Source: Ctenosaura bakeri
Taxonomy: Eukaryota; Chordata; Lepidosauria; Squamata; Iguanidae
Assembly (NCBI GenBank): GCA_948474755.1
Contig: CAOLHI010001009.1
Span: 1 to 64,000 of the forward strand
Reading direction: 5' to 3'
Length of the DNA: 64,000 nucleotides
The position numbers and the translations under genes were made by a program. This document shows positions 37,800-52,296 of this stretch, piece after piece (positions within the stretch are counted from its first letter, which is position 1; every line of letters starts with the position of its first letter). The notes beneath the pieces were generated by a model. That model had not been told where the DNA came from, searched no databases, and saw nothing but the letters and a program-made list of their open reading frames with translations.

Positions 37800-37902
37800 C
37801 ACCAGATCCACCTCTCAGTATTCTCTGCCCAAGAAAATACTGTAAAATTCATAGGGTTGCCATGAGTCAACAGGCAAATTAAAGGCACATACATATTCTG
37901 CA
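37800..37902 (+). mobile_element. SINE 3' fragment (Sauria / 5S-Sauria tail)
   Basis: The plus strand contains CCTCTCAGTATTC, CCAAGAAAATACTG, GGGTTGCCATGAGTCAACAG and AAAGGCACATACA, colinear with the tail of the 5S-headed SINE at 35.4 kb. The head is missing or unrecognisable. Confidence 0.75.
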
Positions 37903-38054
37903 TGTGTTTTCAATACAAGCTACTGTAAGCACAACTGGAGAAAAAAAATTAAGTACTACTTATTAATATTAATGACAACATTCAGAATTCTAATTTTGGC
38001 ATTTTCTATGAATGCATTTAATGCATAGCATTCCTAATACTAAATGTCACTTTA

Positions 38055-38509
38055 GGGCTTTTCTGCACTTTGGGGGGAAATGGGGCAGTCTGTTACTCAC
38101 CAGACTGGCACGTTCCCCCTCGACGATCCACAACGGTCCGGAGCAGCATGCGCCCACGCTACACACTCTCCGGTGACGAAAATGGAGGCTTCTGATTGGT
38201 GGAGGCTCTCCACCAACTGGAGAAGCTCGCCAGCCGGAAGCCCACCCCCAGAAGATCTGCACACTCACACTGGAACAAGCCTATAGATCTATACTTTACA
38301 GAGTGACAGACTGGGGCGCACCGCGCTATTGAAAGTCCTCTTTTATATCGGTCTTTCAATAGCACAGGCGACCACCAGTTCTGGCCGTTCCGGAGCGGGC
38401 TGAAGTCCGGACAAACAGTAAGTAATCCGAACTCAGTTCGCCCTCAAATGCGAACGTCCTCGCGGGAGGACGCACCGCCCCATTTTAAAAACCAAGTGCG
38501 GAAAAGTCC
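38055..38509. mobile_element. PIF/Harbinger-like MITE, 455 bp, TTA duplication
   Basis: Ends GGGCTTTTCTGCACTT (left) and GGACTTTTCCGCACTT (right, reverse-complemented) are flanked by TTA at 38052-38054 and 38510-38512, the canonical Harbinger duplication. The interior is CpG-rich compared with its surroundings and contains a perfect 11-bp inverted repeat GCTATTGAAAG (38325-38335 and 38353-38363). Confidence 0.85.
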
Positions 38510-41034
38510 TTAGATGAAGTCCAAATAGTTTAAAGTCACTTCTACAATCATACCCACGTGCAAATCAAAAATAAAAAGATACCTTCCTGCTGATTCCATC
38601 CACATACCATGAACACATATCCATTCAAACTCTGAACAATTTTTCAGAAGAGACACAACTTTATTCATAGCCACTTTCAGTGACAAGTGTTATCAACATG
38701 GACAGAGGGTGAATAACAAAATAGAGACCTCTAGTTTAATTTATTCCAGCATTCCACTTGTTTGTAACATGGTAACTCTTAAATACTGAAATACCAGAAT
38801 AAAACATTGTGCGCCTGTGTTCAAGAAGCCATTCTGAGTTTTGTTCAAACGCAATTTAATTCCAAGCACATTTTCAAGGGGCCTAAGTAAACCATACAAA
38901 CATTGCAATCCAACATTATCCTTGAAGATTGGAATACCCAAGTGAAATCTGACATACCATTATGACACTGTTCTTCCCAAAAAGCTCAAAGTTCAGGTGT
39001 TTGTGCTCAATCTCACAACCTCACAACCAAGGAGATAAAGCTGATGAAAAATATATTACTATCCAAGATATCCAAAGAAAGATTTCTCTGCAATTTGTTT
39101 TATGTTTACTATGCACATACTTGAAATTTGGCCCCCTTAAGAAAGGATACATAACCAATCTAGAAAATTATTGCAACAAGCAGGCAAAGTCCCCACAATT
39201 GTAACTTGTATACAAATAAATGTTTATATAAGCACTGGTTTCATTTCAGAATTCCATTCTAGGCATTTATTGTTATTTCTGCCTAGCTTCCCACCATCTG
39301 TTGCATATGTCTAACCACTCGTTCCCAACACGCAACACATTCAAACGCAGCTGCTACTCCTTTTTGAATGATCAGAATTAAGATGTCACCTGCAGAAGTC
39401 TTTGGCTTTGAATTTCTACAGATATGATACTGGAATTTTAATCTTCTTGGTCCAATCTGGGAACTACTTAGCTCAATATTATACAATTTCTTGATAGTTT
39501 CCAGTGGAGATGGTATTATTCTTTAAATGAATATTTGCATGGCAATGTAAAGTAGTATTGCTATGCTTAAAAAGTTTTCTTAGCTGCAAAATGAAATTAT
39601 CAGTACTGCATTTTAGAACAGTACATGAAAGAAACTTGCATGAGTGCTAGCCCAGCAAAGAAGAGCAGGAACTTTAAGTGTGGAATTTCTTCAGTCACAA
39701 ATTTACTGGGTAGGCACTTATCTCTTCACCTCAGATCTGTAGTGAAGAGTTAACAAGACGGCTCTACATTATAAGGCTGCTTTCAGCACTTGCGACCTTA
39801 TATCACTATTTGGCCTTGAAGAGTGCTTTCCTATCCTTGCTGTATGGCAGGGAGAAAGTGATTATGCAGACCTTATCCCATCTCTGCAGTCTCCTCTGAC
39901 AAGAGAAGCCACATGTATTTCATCCCCTGACACACAGCTATGATAGCTGCTGCAGCCCTCTCTGGGCCTGAAACTGATACACAAGTGTGAAATTCAGACT
40001 ACATCTGTACCTTGATGTGAAGACCACAAATCTTTGAAGATTTAGGCAATTTCAGTTTCTTTGGTGCAGAAGCTACTTGAAATTACCTTCTGAAACCTCA
40101 GGGTTCTTTCGAGTGTAACACTTAAAACATTTGATAAAGCAGTTACAATCCTTCTCGTTCACTTGTTCAGCGGTGACACATTGACAATTTTAATGTTACG
40201 CTATGGCTACAGTCTACAGGGATATTTGTCTGACCAGAGTTACACCCTTTCAAGAGCTGCCTCCAAATTCCCAAACTTCTCTTTGAAAATTAAAACCTAT
40301 TTTAAAAGCAGTAGCAGATGGCAACAAGAACATCATGCTGCTACATGCATCCTATCTGCAGTCTCCTCACAGAACCAGGGGCGACAGAAGGGACAGAAGG
40401 GAAGGGGAAGAAAGTTCTGAAGCGCCAGTGCAACATTTTAGGCCTGGAAATTATGAAGCAGCCATCTTAAACCTATCAAGTAAACAAACACACACGCATT
40501 ATCTTCAAAATTGCATCTTACATGAACGGAGAACATGAAGATCCCATTTTCAACCTAATCAGAGGGAGCATTTCAACATGTGGAAAAGAAAAGCAGCCAG
40601 AATAAGCCCTTGTTATCACAAGAGCATATCTTAAATTAATAAGCTAGTATCCTTTTAAAATGTATATTCATATTTCACTTTGTTCTCATGATTTCACAGG
40701 TTATATTCATAACTTCATTTGTGTTTGGCACACACCTGGATCTTCACAGCAAGTTCATAAGTGATGCTCAATATTTTTATAACTACAGAAGAAAAATACT
40801 CATGAGATAATATATAACATGTTTTGGGAAAGTGCAAAGGTGTGCAGAGCTAAAAAAATATCTTAAGCATTACAGAATCTTAACAGAATTATGAGGGACA
40901 TTTCCCACTTGAGAGCTTCACATTTAAAAATGAATCCATAGCCAGAAAGCCAGTCAATGGAACCTCAGCTCTCACATTTCCCTTAGAGAAAGTAAATAAA
41001 GCTGAACCGACAATATTAAACTTTAACACAAAGG

Positions 41035-41140
41035 TGGGAATCACGCAAGCTTCCAGATGTTGTTGGCCTGTATTTTTTTTCAGGCCTAGCCATCATAGCC
41101 AATGGTGAGGAACACTGAGAACTGAAGTCTAATATGTCCC
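41035..41140. mobile_element. hAT-type MITE relic
   Basis: CCAGATGTTGTTGGCCTGTA and GCCATCATAGCCAATGG match the core of the short palindromic hAT family, in the opposite orientation to the 31.7-kb copy. Confidence 0.5.
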
Positions 41141-41351
41141 TTATCTGCTTTAGCCATAATATGATCAGCATGTTCCAAAGACAAAACAATGGAAGAGTGA
41201 GAAGGTAACATCGTATGAAACACAGATCAATGTACTGGCTCCTATAACTAATGGTACCAAGAACACAACCTAGCACCAGATTAAATAAATAGTTCAAAAT
41301 AAAATGCTCTCTCTCAGTCTCAGTTCACATCAGTGAAAAAGAAACAGTATA

Positions 41352-41440
41352 TTTGTTGTGTGCCTTCATGTCACTTCTGACTTACGGTAACCCTAAGGTG
41401 AACCCATCACAGGGTTTTCTGGTCTCCAGAGCCACAGACG
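41352..41440 (-). mobile_element. Sauria SINE fragment, internally deleted
   Basis: The plus strand reads TTGTGTGCCTTCATGTCAC, CTGACTTACGGTAACCCTAA and GGTTTTCTGGTCTCCAGAGC. This is the reverse of the Sauria tail joined to a piece near the B box, so the middle is deleted. Confidence 0.75.
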
Positions 41441-43601
41441 AAATAGCAGTTATTACAAGGATGAAGAAGAGAGTGTAGAAGAGCATTAAATTTTAGAAGA
41501 TAGTTGATTAATTAAATGTTAAGTACATTCAAAAAAAATACTCATTTGTACTCCATTCAATACTCCATTCAGTAAGAACTCCACTTAGTCTTCTTATATT
41601 TGCCAAGTACTTGTAAAGATCACCAGAATTCACTCTGTGCTGCAGTGATGGCTGTGAACATGATCTTATTAGCAACAGCACTGTAGCAACAATTGTATTC
41701 AAGCAGACAGCACTTGCAAATTTTTGTTCTAGCTTTTTCAAAAAATAAATAAGTAAATCCAAAGCAACCTGTGACCAAGAGTCTATTTAATTCTGAACAC
41801 ACTAGAATATCAAGGAAAGATCTGAAATTCTTTGGATGTAGTCATGCAATCACTATAATTAATGACAAGGTGGCACTGAATCAGTGCAATGAGAGTTTTT
41901 AGTCCTCCCATGTCTTGTAAGTGTCTGTGAAAGCCACTAACAGACAGTATTCATGCATCAAGGACAGCTCTGCAGTTATTCAGCACATGTCTAATGTTAC
42001 AAGAATATCAAGGACAGCACAGCTGATGACCCATTTCTTACCACCTTCTTTAAAGCCATGACATTTGTTAAGAGTTTGACAACAAATACAACTAGTGCCC
42101 AAAAAATTGACTCAGATGCCTTCTACCAAACACAGCTAATATATGTAAACAATGATTATGCCAAAAGAGGGAGGCTGCTGTCCCTATCGGATTGACAGTA
42201 CTAGACACCATCAGGACACTTCCCCAACCTGCTTTATAGACTGTTTTATATTGATCATTTCCCTGACCCTGAATTTACAGCACAATGAACCCAGGCAGAG
42301 GATATCTTCCAATAGCCAATGTTTTTATTTGACCATCGCTACATATGAAGCACACATTTTCATTTTTTGGCACAGTGCTGATCCAGTTATAGCTCAGATA
42401 GCCTTCTTCAGCCATAGTGAAACATTACCATGGGCAGAATACATCTTTCCAGGTGGACTCCTATTTAAACATTATTCTGAAATTAAAACCTGGACATTTT
42501 ACTTTTAAAAAAAAATGCATTAAGCTGCCATATGTATTGCTCTGGAATAAAACCTGCTTTGCTGCCAAGAAGAAATATAATACAGTGTGTCCCTCCCTAC
42601 TATGTTCACTAAAAGCTGCTTCATAAATGCAAAGGATAGGTGCATGCATTTCCTCAGCAAGCCATCAAACTCCATGAAAGTTTGGAATAGAATGCATAAG
42701 CTTAAACACATATGGCAAACGCACACCTGGGCACTTAAGGCAACTGCTTCCTTCGATTTTCTGCACCTTTTACGTGTTCAAAGAAAGGGACAGAATGTAA
42801 AAATTTGGAAACACAGCCTTCCTGTAATATACAAAGCAACTTTAAAGGGAAATGACACCTTGGTCAATAAAGTCCATACTGGGTCTTTAATTCATCCATT
42901 TGCACTTTGGCTAACATGTACCTAACTGTGGAAACTGGCTATCAGCTATTTCACTGAAGTTGTAGAACAATGGGATCAAATCAACCTCTTAACCAGAAAT
43001 AGGTTTCCACTCAGAGAATTTTTTCTCTTGTGCCTGTTAAGAACTGTTGTCTAGGAGTAGCCTTAGGGTTGCTTGGTACATTGCAACATGTAGTAAAAAG
43101 CAGATGTGAAAGCCACTTGCAAATCTAGTTTTTGTTTCATGTTTTAACATTAAAAAGAGAGGCCATTTATCTCTGAAGATAATGTTCATTTTATTATGGG
43201 AGAGGCAACAGAAACACTCCCCTCAGAAGATATAGGAATACATCTATTAAATTCACAGCATCTCTAGTTTAAAAAAAAATCATAAGTGTAACTATGAAGC
43301 ACTTCTGAGAGCTTGTTTAGATAGCACTGACCTTGTTAGGCTAATAATCTGATCCACTATGAGGTAGCCTTATATTTTCATTCTGAAGTGGCGTAATATA
43401 GCAGAGCTCCCACAAGACTTTTTTAGAATGTGTAGGTTCTTGCAGGTTTGCAGAAATGTTCAGGTACCCTAGTAAATGTACCAGATTTCTTTCATCCATG
43501 GGCCATTTATTAATGGTTAAACACAAAAACATAATAACTTCATGCCTGTGAATGTGGTTGTTTGTTTGTTGTAGTGCTTCTCTGTCAAATACATCTGAAT
43601 A

Positions 43602-43984
43602 CAGTCATCTCTCCACATTTGTGGGTTTCACTTTTGTGGATTTGATTATTTATGGATTTTTTGCTGTCACCACTGCTGCCCCCCGGGCCATTTTTAATAG
43701 GGACTGCAAGTCTCGTGAGACTGAGAAACTGCGAATGAGGCTTGAAAGTCCCTATTAAAAATGGTGTGGGGCAGCAGTGGAGGTGGCAGTAAGCCCTAGT
43801 AACCACCCACTTCTGCCTTGTGAAGGAGCCCTGATGCCTCAAAGGAATCCATGGTGGGCGGAATATGATGATCATACTTTGTGTGTTAAACATGGTTTGG
43901 GAAAGGCTAGAGTTATTCACTTTTTTCACATTCACTGGGGGGGGTCCTGTGCCCCTAACCCTAGCAAATGTGGAGGGATTATTG
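43602..43984. mobile_element. pogo-like MITE with long internal inverted repeat
   Basis: Ends CAGTCATCTCTCCACATTTG and, from the right, CAATAATCCCTCCACATTTG are inverted repeats; a TA precedes the left end and AA (probably a mutated TA) follows the right. Inside, two arms containing CCATTTTTAATAGGGACT at about 43690-43710 and 43748-43766 face each other and extend into CACTGCTGCCCC-type outer arms, forming a foldback. Confidence 0.8.
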
Positions 43985-46900
43985 AATGCATGTGCATATA
44001 CCCTTCACTGAAAGGTACTGACATCAACAAAGAATCCTATGAAACCCAGTACCAAATTGAACAGTCACTTTTCTGACCACAGAATGCCTACATCAATGAT
44101 TCAATCAAGCTTATACACGAATAATAATTACACTGGTGGCCAACACCACAATAAAGCATCAATGGTTCAATTTACTGCAGTTTGCTGTAACATATATGAA
44201 ATTTTACTTTAGCAGATGGTTCCAAAGTTACTGAATTGCAAAGCCCACAAATAACAAGCACATAATTGTGCTAATAACAGCCTGCCTAATAAAGATTACA
44301 TTACTAAATGACTACATTCTCCCATTAAAGAATAGAATGCTGTCAACAGATAAGGATATAGCAGCTGTTGCTCAGAGACACATCCCAGGGTCATCATTCT
44401 GTTTTGCACTTTAGTTGAAACTCAAAAAGCTTCTAAGAAAGTCACTAAACTTCACAGGTTGTGAGTACTTTTTTGTAAACAGAATCATTAATGGCAGTAA
44501 TAACATTTTTATTTAATTTGTGGCAAAAGGTTACAATGATTAGTCTATACTTCACTATAGTTGCTCCATTTAAAAGAGTTGTAGTTGTAGTTTTTCTTAA
44601 AGGCTGCTTAGAAATAATTTTAATCTTTCAGTATTGCTTATCAAAGAGTCAAGTAGCATAAGAGGACACACTAGCAGACTGCACAACACACACTGAATCC
44701 AATTTGAATAGGCTGCTATTTCAGTTACAATAGCACTATTCCATAATATAAATTCATTTTCTGATTGAAATCTACATACTTTAAAAAAGAGTGAGACTAA
44801 TCAGTTTGGAATCACAGTTCAAACTGTGTAAAGGCTCTCTTCAAAAGAGAGGGGAAAGGGTGATTTAAGACAGCATTGCTGAAACATTCACTGCATGAAC
44901 TGCATTACTCTTGAATATATTAGAAATAAGAGGCTCCAACAACTATACAATACCTCTGACTTTCAAAAGCTGTGGGTATAAACACAGCTTTGAACCATCA
45001 GCATCTTTTCTAGCAGTAAGTAGCCAAATTTCCTTGTTCCAGTTTGTTCTGGATACAAGCAAGAGTCTTTTCAAATTGCAGACTTGCAAAACAGTAACCT
45101 TTTCATCTGCAGTATAGCAATAGAATGCTATTTAAAATGGAAGGTTCTACCCAATGTTCAAACTATAGGTCAGGATAGGCATAAGGAGCTGATGAAATCC
45201 ACAGACCCCAGACTCTGACTATTGACAGTTTTGGACAAATCAATGCCTTCAAAAAATGGTAGCTCATATATTGTCATATAACGCAAGTAGTCTGGCCCAC
45301 TGTAATTCAAGTACTGGTCCCATTCATGTGATAAACCATTTCAGAGACACTGGCCGTGGATTTTACCATTGTAACCAAAATCTCTATACCAAAAAGGAGA
45401 AATTGTATAAAATTATAACATCTATTTTTGGTAATCTCTTGTGCCATTGCAGTACAATAAGCTCTCACGCTAACATTAGTTCACCCTACTCCTACCTAGA
45501 CAAAACTAGGTAAAGGAACAAGAGGTATTACAAGTTGAAGCAGTACAATCTGACTAGTTACTGTGGAAAGTTTCTACATTACACTTTCCAAGCTAGGACA
45601 ACTTCATCTCTATGTTGCCAAACAGGGCATCAGACTCAAAAACTCAAATGCCTGTCTGGGTGAGACAAATTTGTCTGTAGCAAAAGCTGTGGCACATCTT
45701 TTAAAGAAAAAAAAATTCTTTGATGGGATTAGTAACTAAAGTTACTGATGATACAAACAATTTAACTGAACCACAATTTACAGGATAGGCATTCATTCAC
45801 TCAGTATATACTTATACTCAGTAACAACAGTCTTGCCTTCCTAAAGTGATGGATGTGTCTATTTTTGTGAACAAGCTTTAGTAAATCTGGGTGCAATATG
45901 CTACAAGTCAGATTCAACACTCATCCTGTTTTGGTACTTGGGCTCCAGGGTAGCAAGTGATGAAAATCCTATCATGTATCGGGATAAATCCCAACCAGAT
46001 AAATCCCATCTCAGTCTCCATTATGAGAAAAAAAAATCAAGTAAAGCTCTGAGGGCAATTTGGACTCACTCTGTGACCTTTCCACAGATTATCCAAGTGG
46101 AGTTTGTGTACCATCACTGGTCTACAAACCACAGTTCTAAAATGTTGTCAAAATTTTCTGGTGAATCGGAAGAGGGGAGCTCTCATGGTCATCTGAGCCA
46201 ACATATAATTAGAAGTCTTTACAAACTGATCTTCCTCTCCCAAGTTCCATACTGCCTTGGAGGACAGGGGACAGTGAAAAAAGGTATACGCTCTTTTACA
46301 GAGCAGCAGAACTGCCTCGGCCATTCTCTCAGCAATATACTTGTGCCCACTCTATGCTCACTTTATCTTTTACAACTCCCAGGTTAATTAGATGATTTAA
46401 AACAGCAGTACTTAAATGCAATTTTTGATTATTTAAAAAGAGGAGGTAAACGAATCAGAGAAGCCAATCTTGCCAAAGTAAAAATTGTCTCTCCTACCAA
46501 CACAAAGATGTGAGCTTGATGGGCTGGAGGGACGCATCCATGAAGTCACAATTTGGGTTCTACAATTACCCAAAACTTCAAATGGTAGCTTTAAAAAAAT
46601 ACAGTGCATCCAATTTGGGCCTACATGGGCAGTGTACAAAACAAATATCACTGCTGTACTCATAACTCCATCTGATACAGGTGAGTGGACCACTTCTTTC
46701 TAAAATTATAAAATCATGCAATCATACAAAGTAATATAAAACACTCTCTTATAAAAGGCCATATTCAGGTGCTAATATCAGGAGCATGTTAAATGACAGT
46801 AAGACTATAATCAGGTAAGGTACATATTCACAGTTGCCAATGCAAATTAGGGTACTTTACTATCAAAGATAGAGCAGGAGCAATGCAATGCAGAAAACAA

Positions 46901-47714
46901 ATAAAAACAGAGTATGCAAAATGGTTTTTAAAACATCCAGTTTAAAACTCAATAAATTATCACATTAAAATAAGAAAAAGCTTTTCAGGCAAATTCCTGA
47001 AGATCATAGCGAAAGCACAATTAACATTTTGCTTGCTACTGAGATATGGCTTATGTACAAGTAGCCCTAATGATTTCAGTAGAATTGTATGGAAAAGCAG
47101 ACATCTGAAAGACGGAAACATTTCTTTTATGGATAAATACTAGTGAGTATGTTTAAAAGATTCCCATTTTAGATTGATTCTTCTAGGCTGTTATTTTGCT
47201 TGTTATCACAGAAGACTACTGCAGTAAGTATATAACCACTCCTTTTGGAAGTTAGATTTCACCTATCATTAAGGATATGTTTTCATTGCTCAACCTTAAC
47301 TTTGTTTATTATAAAACACCAAGGGTGTCCCATTTCTACAAATAAGTGCTCAGCAGGAAGTAAGTCTCTGCAAACAGGAAGGCAGTGCATCAGCAAAAAC
47401 CAACTGCTATGTGCAACCTTATTATATGTTCTCAAAAAAGTGATACAGTGAAAAATAAAGCAATGAGATTTTTGTTAAAAGTGTTTTTAAGATTCACTGT
47501 AATACCATTTTCTCCCTCAAAATAGGAAATGATAGAACTTTATCTTTCATGTTATTGTTTCCAAGAGTAGTTTCCTTTTTTTCATTGATTCTTTAGCTGG
47601 ATGCTATACTCTAAACTGGAAAATGAGGAGCATCATTTGCTATAGTCTAGGGGATTAACAAGTTAATAAACTGATGTGCAGTGAAATTCATTTGTAATTC
47701 AAGCATGAGAAACC

Positions 47715-47830
47715 TTTATCCCAGACATTTTGGACTTCAGCTCCCAGAAGCGACAGCCAGGTTTCCAGTGGTAAAGAAATGTGGAGTCTGTTGTCCAAAA
47801 ACATTTGGAAAACTCAAAATTCCCCACATT
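47715..47830. mobile_element. hAT-type MITE relic
   Basis: CATTTTGGACTTCAGCTCCC and, inverted, GTCTGTTGTCCAAAAACATT form the arms of the same short palindromic family as at 31.7 kb. Ends are degraded. Confidence 0.55.
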
Positions 47831-49286
47831 GGATGTAGCTGATGGATCAAGCCTCTGTTTTCTGTGAAATATTTTTATCTTATGTACATATTTTAAAAGG
47901 AAAGCAAAAAAAAAAAAAACCCTGCAGAGAAGTAGTATTTAGTATTTCTCTTACTACTTGTAGCCCAGTTTTAAGTGGGAACAAGGTATTGTGTGGGTCT
48001 ACACTGGAAGGCACTCTCACCGCAAGTGGAAGCAGGCAAATAAACCACAGACTTCTCATCCATTGTTCACTCTCTCTTAATAAGCCACAGTCCAGGGACT
48101 GGACAAGACAGTCAAAGCAGAGATGAACTGGAGAGCTTAGTTTGGACTCACAATGAGCAAACTATGGATGAAAAGGTCAATAGTTTGTGTGCCCAGTTCT
48201 CCCTGAAGAAAGAGACAATGTCCACAAAAATACTTCCCAGGTGTCTTGTTTTTCTGTCTTGTTGTACATAGTATTTATTTAATACTCTTGCATCCATATC
48301 TTCTGCAAAAGCACAATGCACCGACAATATTTCTGCAGTGATAATTTCTTATTTTGTCTTTGCAAATAATTGCAGATAATTTGTGCTTGCAAATAATTAT
48401 GGAATGCTCGTTTTCCTCTCCAAAGATGATATGCACATTAAGTTATTTCAAGATCTGTCTCTACCATTATAAAAGAAAAAAGGGCACTGACACTAAATGA
48501 AATACTATCTACCAATTTAATTTTACACGCAACTGAGATATTCTGAAGGTGTCCTTCTAAGGCTGAAACTCTAAGAAATTTAGCACCCTTCACAGATCAG
48601 AAAGTGGATTTTCCTATTTGCCCATGTAATTGTCTCAGCCAGATTGAATAACACGTGCAGCCAGGAAAGATCATTATCAGCAGCATGTAAATAGTAAGTA
48701 AACCTTACTCCATTCAGAGACAGATTCCTTGTCCTTTTTTGCCCCTCCCCTTTGCGTCTCGTCATCAGAAATCAAGCTGAGCTACATGAGTAACTTCACA
48801 CTGCCACTGCTAGGCCACAGTTACCATACACTGTCATGTCAGATGAATGCATGCACACACCATTTGACAAGGATACTGGCCCTTTAAAGTTAAAAGGAAG
48901 AGCAAGCCATGTATATAACCTTAATTACTCAGTATTGTGTTTCTGAACTGGAACCACTGTGGGTTCAACTGGAGGCTCTGCATGCAGCTGTCTTTACCCT
49001 CTACTATCCAAACAATAACAGCCTAAGGTCACACACTTGAATTGTATTGTATTCCACTTGAGAAACCAAAGCAGAATAATCATACTGTCCCAAGTGCATA
49101 TACACAGCTGCTACATAGGCAAACAGACAAGGATGGAAACTAGCCCTCAGTGTCCAATTGTTGTCCATCCTTTATCAGTTCACTAGAGTGCAATGGCTTC
49201 TGACATATGAAGTAACATATGAAGTAAGCTATATTTTACCCTCTGTGTGCACATGCATTATGTGATACACTAAATTCAATGGTAGC

Positions 49287-49385
49287 CTCAACTAGAGTAG
49301 ACCCATTAAAATCTATGGAACTTACATAAGTATTCACTCACATAATTTCCATTGAGTCAGTGGGTCTGTTTAAGTTGGGACTTAC
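49287..49385. repeat. foldback element ('AGAGTAGACCCATT' family)
   Basis: Left arm CTAGAGTAGACCCATTAAAA and right arm, reverse-complemented, AACAGACCCACTGACTCAAT form an imperfect palindrome. A related copy lies at 36.67 kb. Confidence 0.6.
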
Positions 49386-52296
49386 AATTGTATTTAGGCT
49401 CTTATGTATATATTTTCCCAAACCAAGTCTGTAATGGAATCCTACCCAAACAATTACCATGAATATTCCCAAGCACCTTAATCAATGACAAGTACCATGC
49501 TAGCTTTCACAGCTCCAAGGGACCCCTAAGGTCCAGAAAACTGTTTAATAGAGCTGGTAGTATTCCTGTCTCCTTCCAAATGTCACACTATAAGAACTCT
49601 TACGCAGCACTGCAGCATATCATCTGGGAGAAGCAGTGGTGCAAGCAGTGCCAATAGATGCTGCTAGTTGCAGAACTGGGTTCTGTCATTGGCATCTCTT
49701 CAGCACCCATTGCTTTGTCCTATATGCTGCCAGATCACCCAAGGTGTTTAGAATTTGATTTATTCTCAGCTATCTTTCAACACAGACTCCTTCTTACAAT
49801 TTTGTGATAGAAGAATTTGGGCCTATGCACTTAATGCAGGATCAGTTAATAATTATTGAATGCCAAGATATAAATCCAACGCTAGCCATGGATTTATATC
49901 AAAAACAGTCAGCAACCATATTTTTAAAAATAACAATCTCCATAAAATATAGCAGAACACATATAATCACAGTAAGCTCCTATTAGTTATCTACATTAAT
50001 ATTATTAGTTATTGTTAAATTAGAAAGACAGTTCTATATCTTTAGCAAAGAATCATTTCTGTCATAAAAAAAATTCCTCAGGAATATGTGCTTGTATATT
50101 TCACACAGCATTCAGATAAGGCTAGCTTCCCTAACTGGTAACTCTGTGACTATTGCAGTTATATAAACAGTGTAAAATCCCTCTTTGCAGAGAACGAATT
50201 ATTTTTATATAAGGAAGCCACTTGTGTACAGATACATTAAAAAAAGAAGAGGTAAGTCAGTGAATGGGGTTAATCAGGAGCAAATAACATTGCCATCTAT
50301 CCGAGCTATTCTGTTTGTTACAGCTGCCAAGATAGTATGCGCAATGATATTAAACATTGACCCAAGTAGGTCGTAACAAAGAGTTCCACATACATAACTG
50401 AATTGCTGCATTTAGGACCCTTCATATCTGTAAACCCTCATAAACACATTTCAACATACATTTTTCTTTAAATCACATTTACACCTTGCACACACACACT
50501 TGAACAATCAGGACCAGTTCATCTGTTTTGGGGGTAATTGTAAAGCAACCATTTCTAAAGAAAGAAGAAAAAAAGAAAAAGAAACAGAAAAAGATGGATT
50601 TCATACTACAGTACAAAGGAGAAATAGCCCAGATTATTTTGAAATTCAGTGGAGAATTTTCTAGATCCATATTGCTGTTTTTATCCCCTTGGGTTCAGCC
50701 CAGAGCACAAACAACTGCAACTGACTGAGCATTCTATTAAAATATCTTCCTTTTGCTATGCCCAAAATAGTGTCAGATTTGGTCATGACATGTTCTTCAG
50801 TTCAGGTGTCTGCTTAGGTAAACAGACAGTAACATACACCTGGAAATTATTTTGTCATCACATTTTCAGAAAACCACATATCAATATTCATAGCATAATG
50901 CAAAGCTAAAATATATTACAGCAAGGGACAAAATCCATTTCCAAAATCCATAATTTGAGGGCTGAACGACTAGGAGCAAGGACATGTTTTATTCTGTCAC
51001 AGAGTAGCTCCTTCTATCCAGAATGAATAAAATAGGGAGTCAAATCTTGCTGCAGTCCGGCTCAACGCAATCCCTTCCTAACTTCAGTTGATTCCTACTA
51101 CTAGTGGTTTCCAAGGTTAAATTTGGTCTTGTACAGAAACCTTTATACTGCTTCCAGATTTTAAAATTATTTCAGGACTTCTCACTACGTATTGCTAATG
51201 CAAGTAATCTTGCCGAAGGCCAGACATAAAAGATAATACAAGAAATGTCACTCCTCTCTACACTATGACTGGATTATAAATTGAATTTAAATCTTTAAGA
51301 CTGCATCTAACATAGTTTTGAGATTCTTCCAATTACCAATTTTTCCATTCAGAATCGGAGTAAAACTGGGTCATACCATCAATCAGCTTACACCACAATT
51401 ACAAACACAATCATTTTGCAATCTCTTTTTTTCTTGCCCATGAATCCTAAGGTTTTGGAATCCTTCTCTAAAACAACTTACCTACCAACTTTAATTTGAG
51501 AATATGGACAAATAAAAAATTACGCATTGTCACTTTATTACCTGGCTGGCAGGTTTTAATTATCATTAACTTCAACAAAAGTATAAAGATTTCCAATAGA
51601 TTTAAAGCACTCCACAAAAGGCCACATTTGAACACAACAGGCCAACATCTGAAGTGAGTCCACATCTATTTTTAGTCATAACTTACACTCTACCATTAAA
51701 ATCTGCTGCCCTTGCTGGAGGATACCAGCTTCAACATTTTATAAAACTGTTATTTCAAATGGACTAAAATTATACAAAAGCTTTTGAAATTAATCAAATA
51801 TCAATTTTATAATACAAAGCTGTTGATGTATTTTTAACACTCTTGGAATCTAGTTATTGTTTTTTTGTGCACAGAACATATTTGTTATACAATTAGAAAC
51901 AATAGGCAAAAAACCTCAGACCTTCAGCTGCTCTGATGCTTTAGGACTTATTTTATTCACCCAACTTATAAGAATAATAATTCTTGCAACAGTTTTATCG
52001 ATCAAGTGCACTAATGTGACAGCACACTGACCATATAACAGATGAGCTATTTGGTGATAGCTATTTCTCTGACAAACACTATATAGAACATCTATGATTC
52101 ATAGATGAGCAATCACGCCACTTGAAATGTCACAAGACAAACTACTTATTAGAGGTGCATTTTTAAAATTAAGCCCCCAGTCAAGCAGCAATAATCATGA
52201 AAACAATGCAAAAAAGACATATCTTTGTCGTCTATGCAACCTGTAATGTTACGTATTCGTATATTGTTCTGTCTAGCAGTACTAGAATAATCTCAC

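Larger units (their letters stand above)
34903..52296 (-). other. CPEB4: CPEB4 intron 1 (17.4 kb)
   Basis: This is the intron between coding exons 1 and 2, with donor GTGAGA and acceptor TTGCAG on the minus strand. It is AT-rich and contains a 5S-headed SINE, Sauria SINE fragments, Harbinger-like and pogo-like MITEs, foldback elements and hAT-family palindromes, listed separately. Between those I see only unannotated AT-rich sequence. Open frames up to about 150 codons occur (for example 45938-46387) but show no recognisable protein. Confidence 0.9.

Noticed and set aside
45938..46387. 149-codon plus-strand frame in intron 1
   Set aside because: No similarity recognised, composition like the surrounding intron and no supporting signals.
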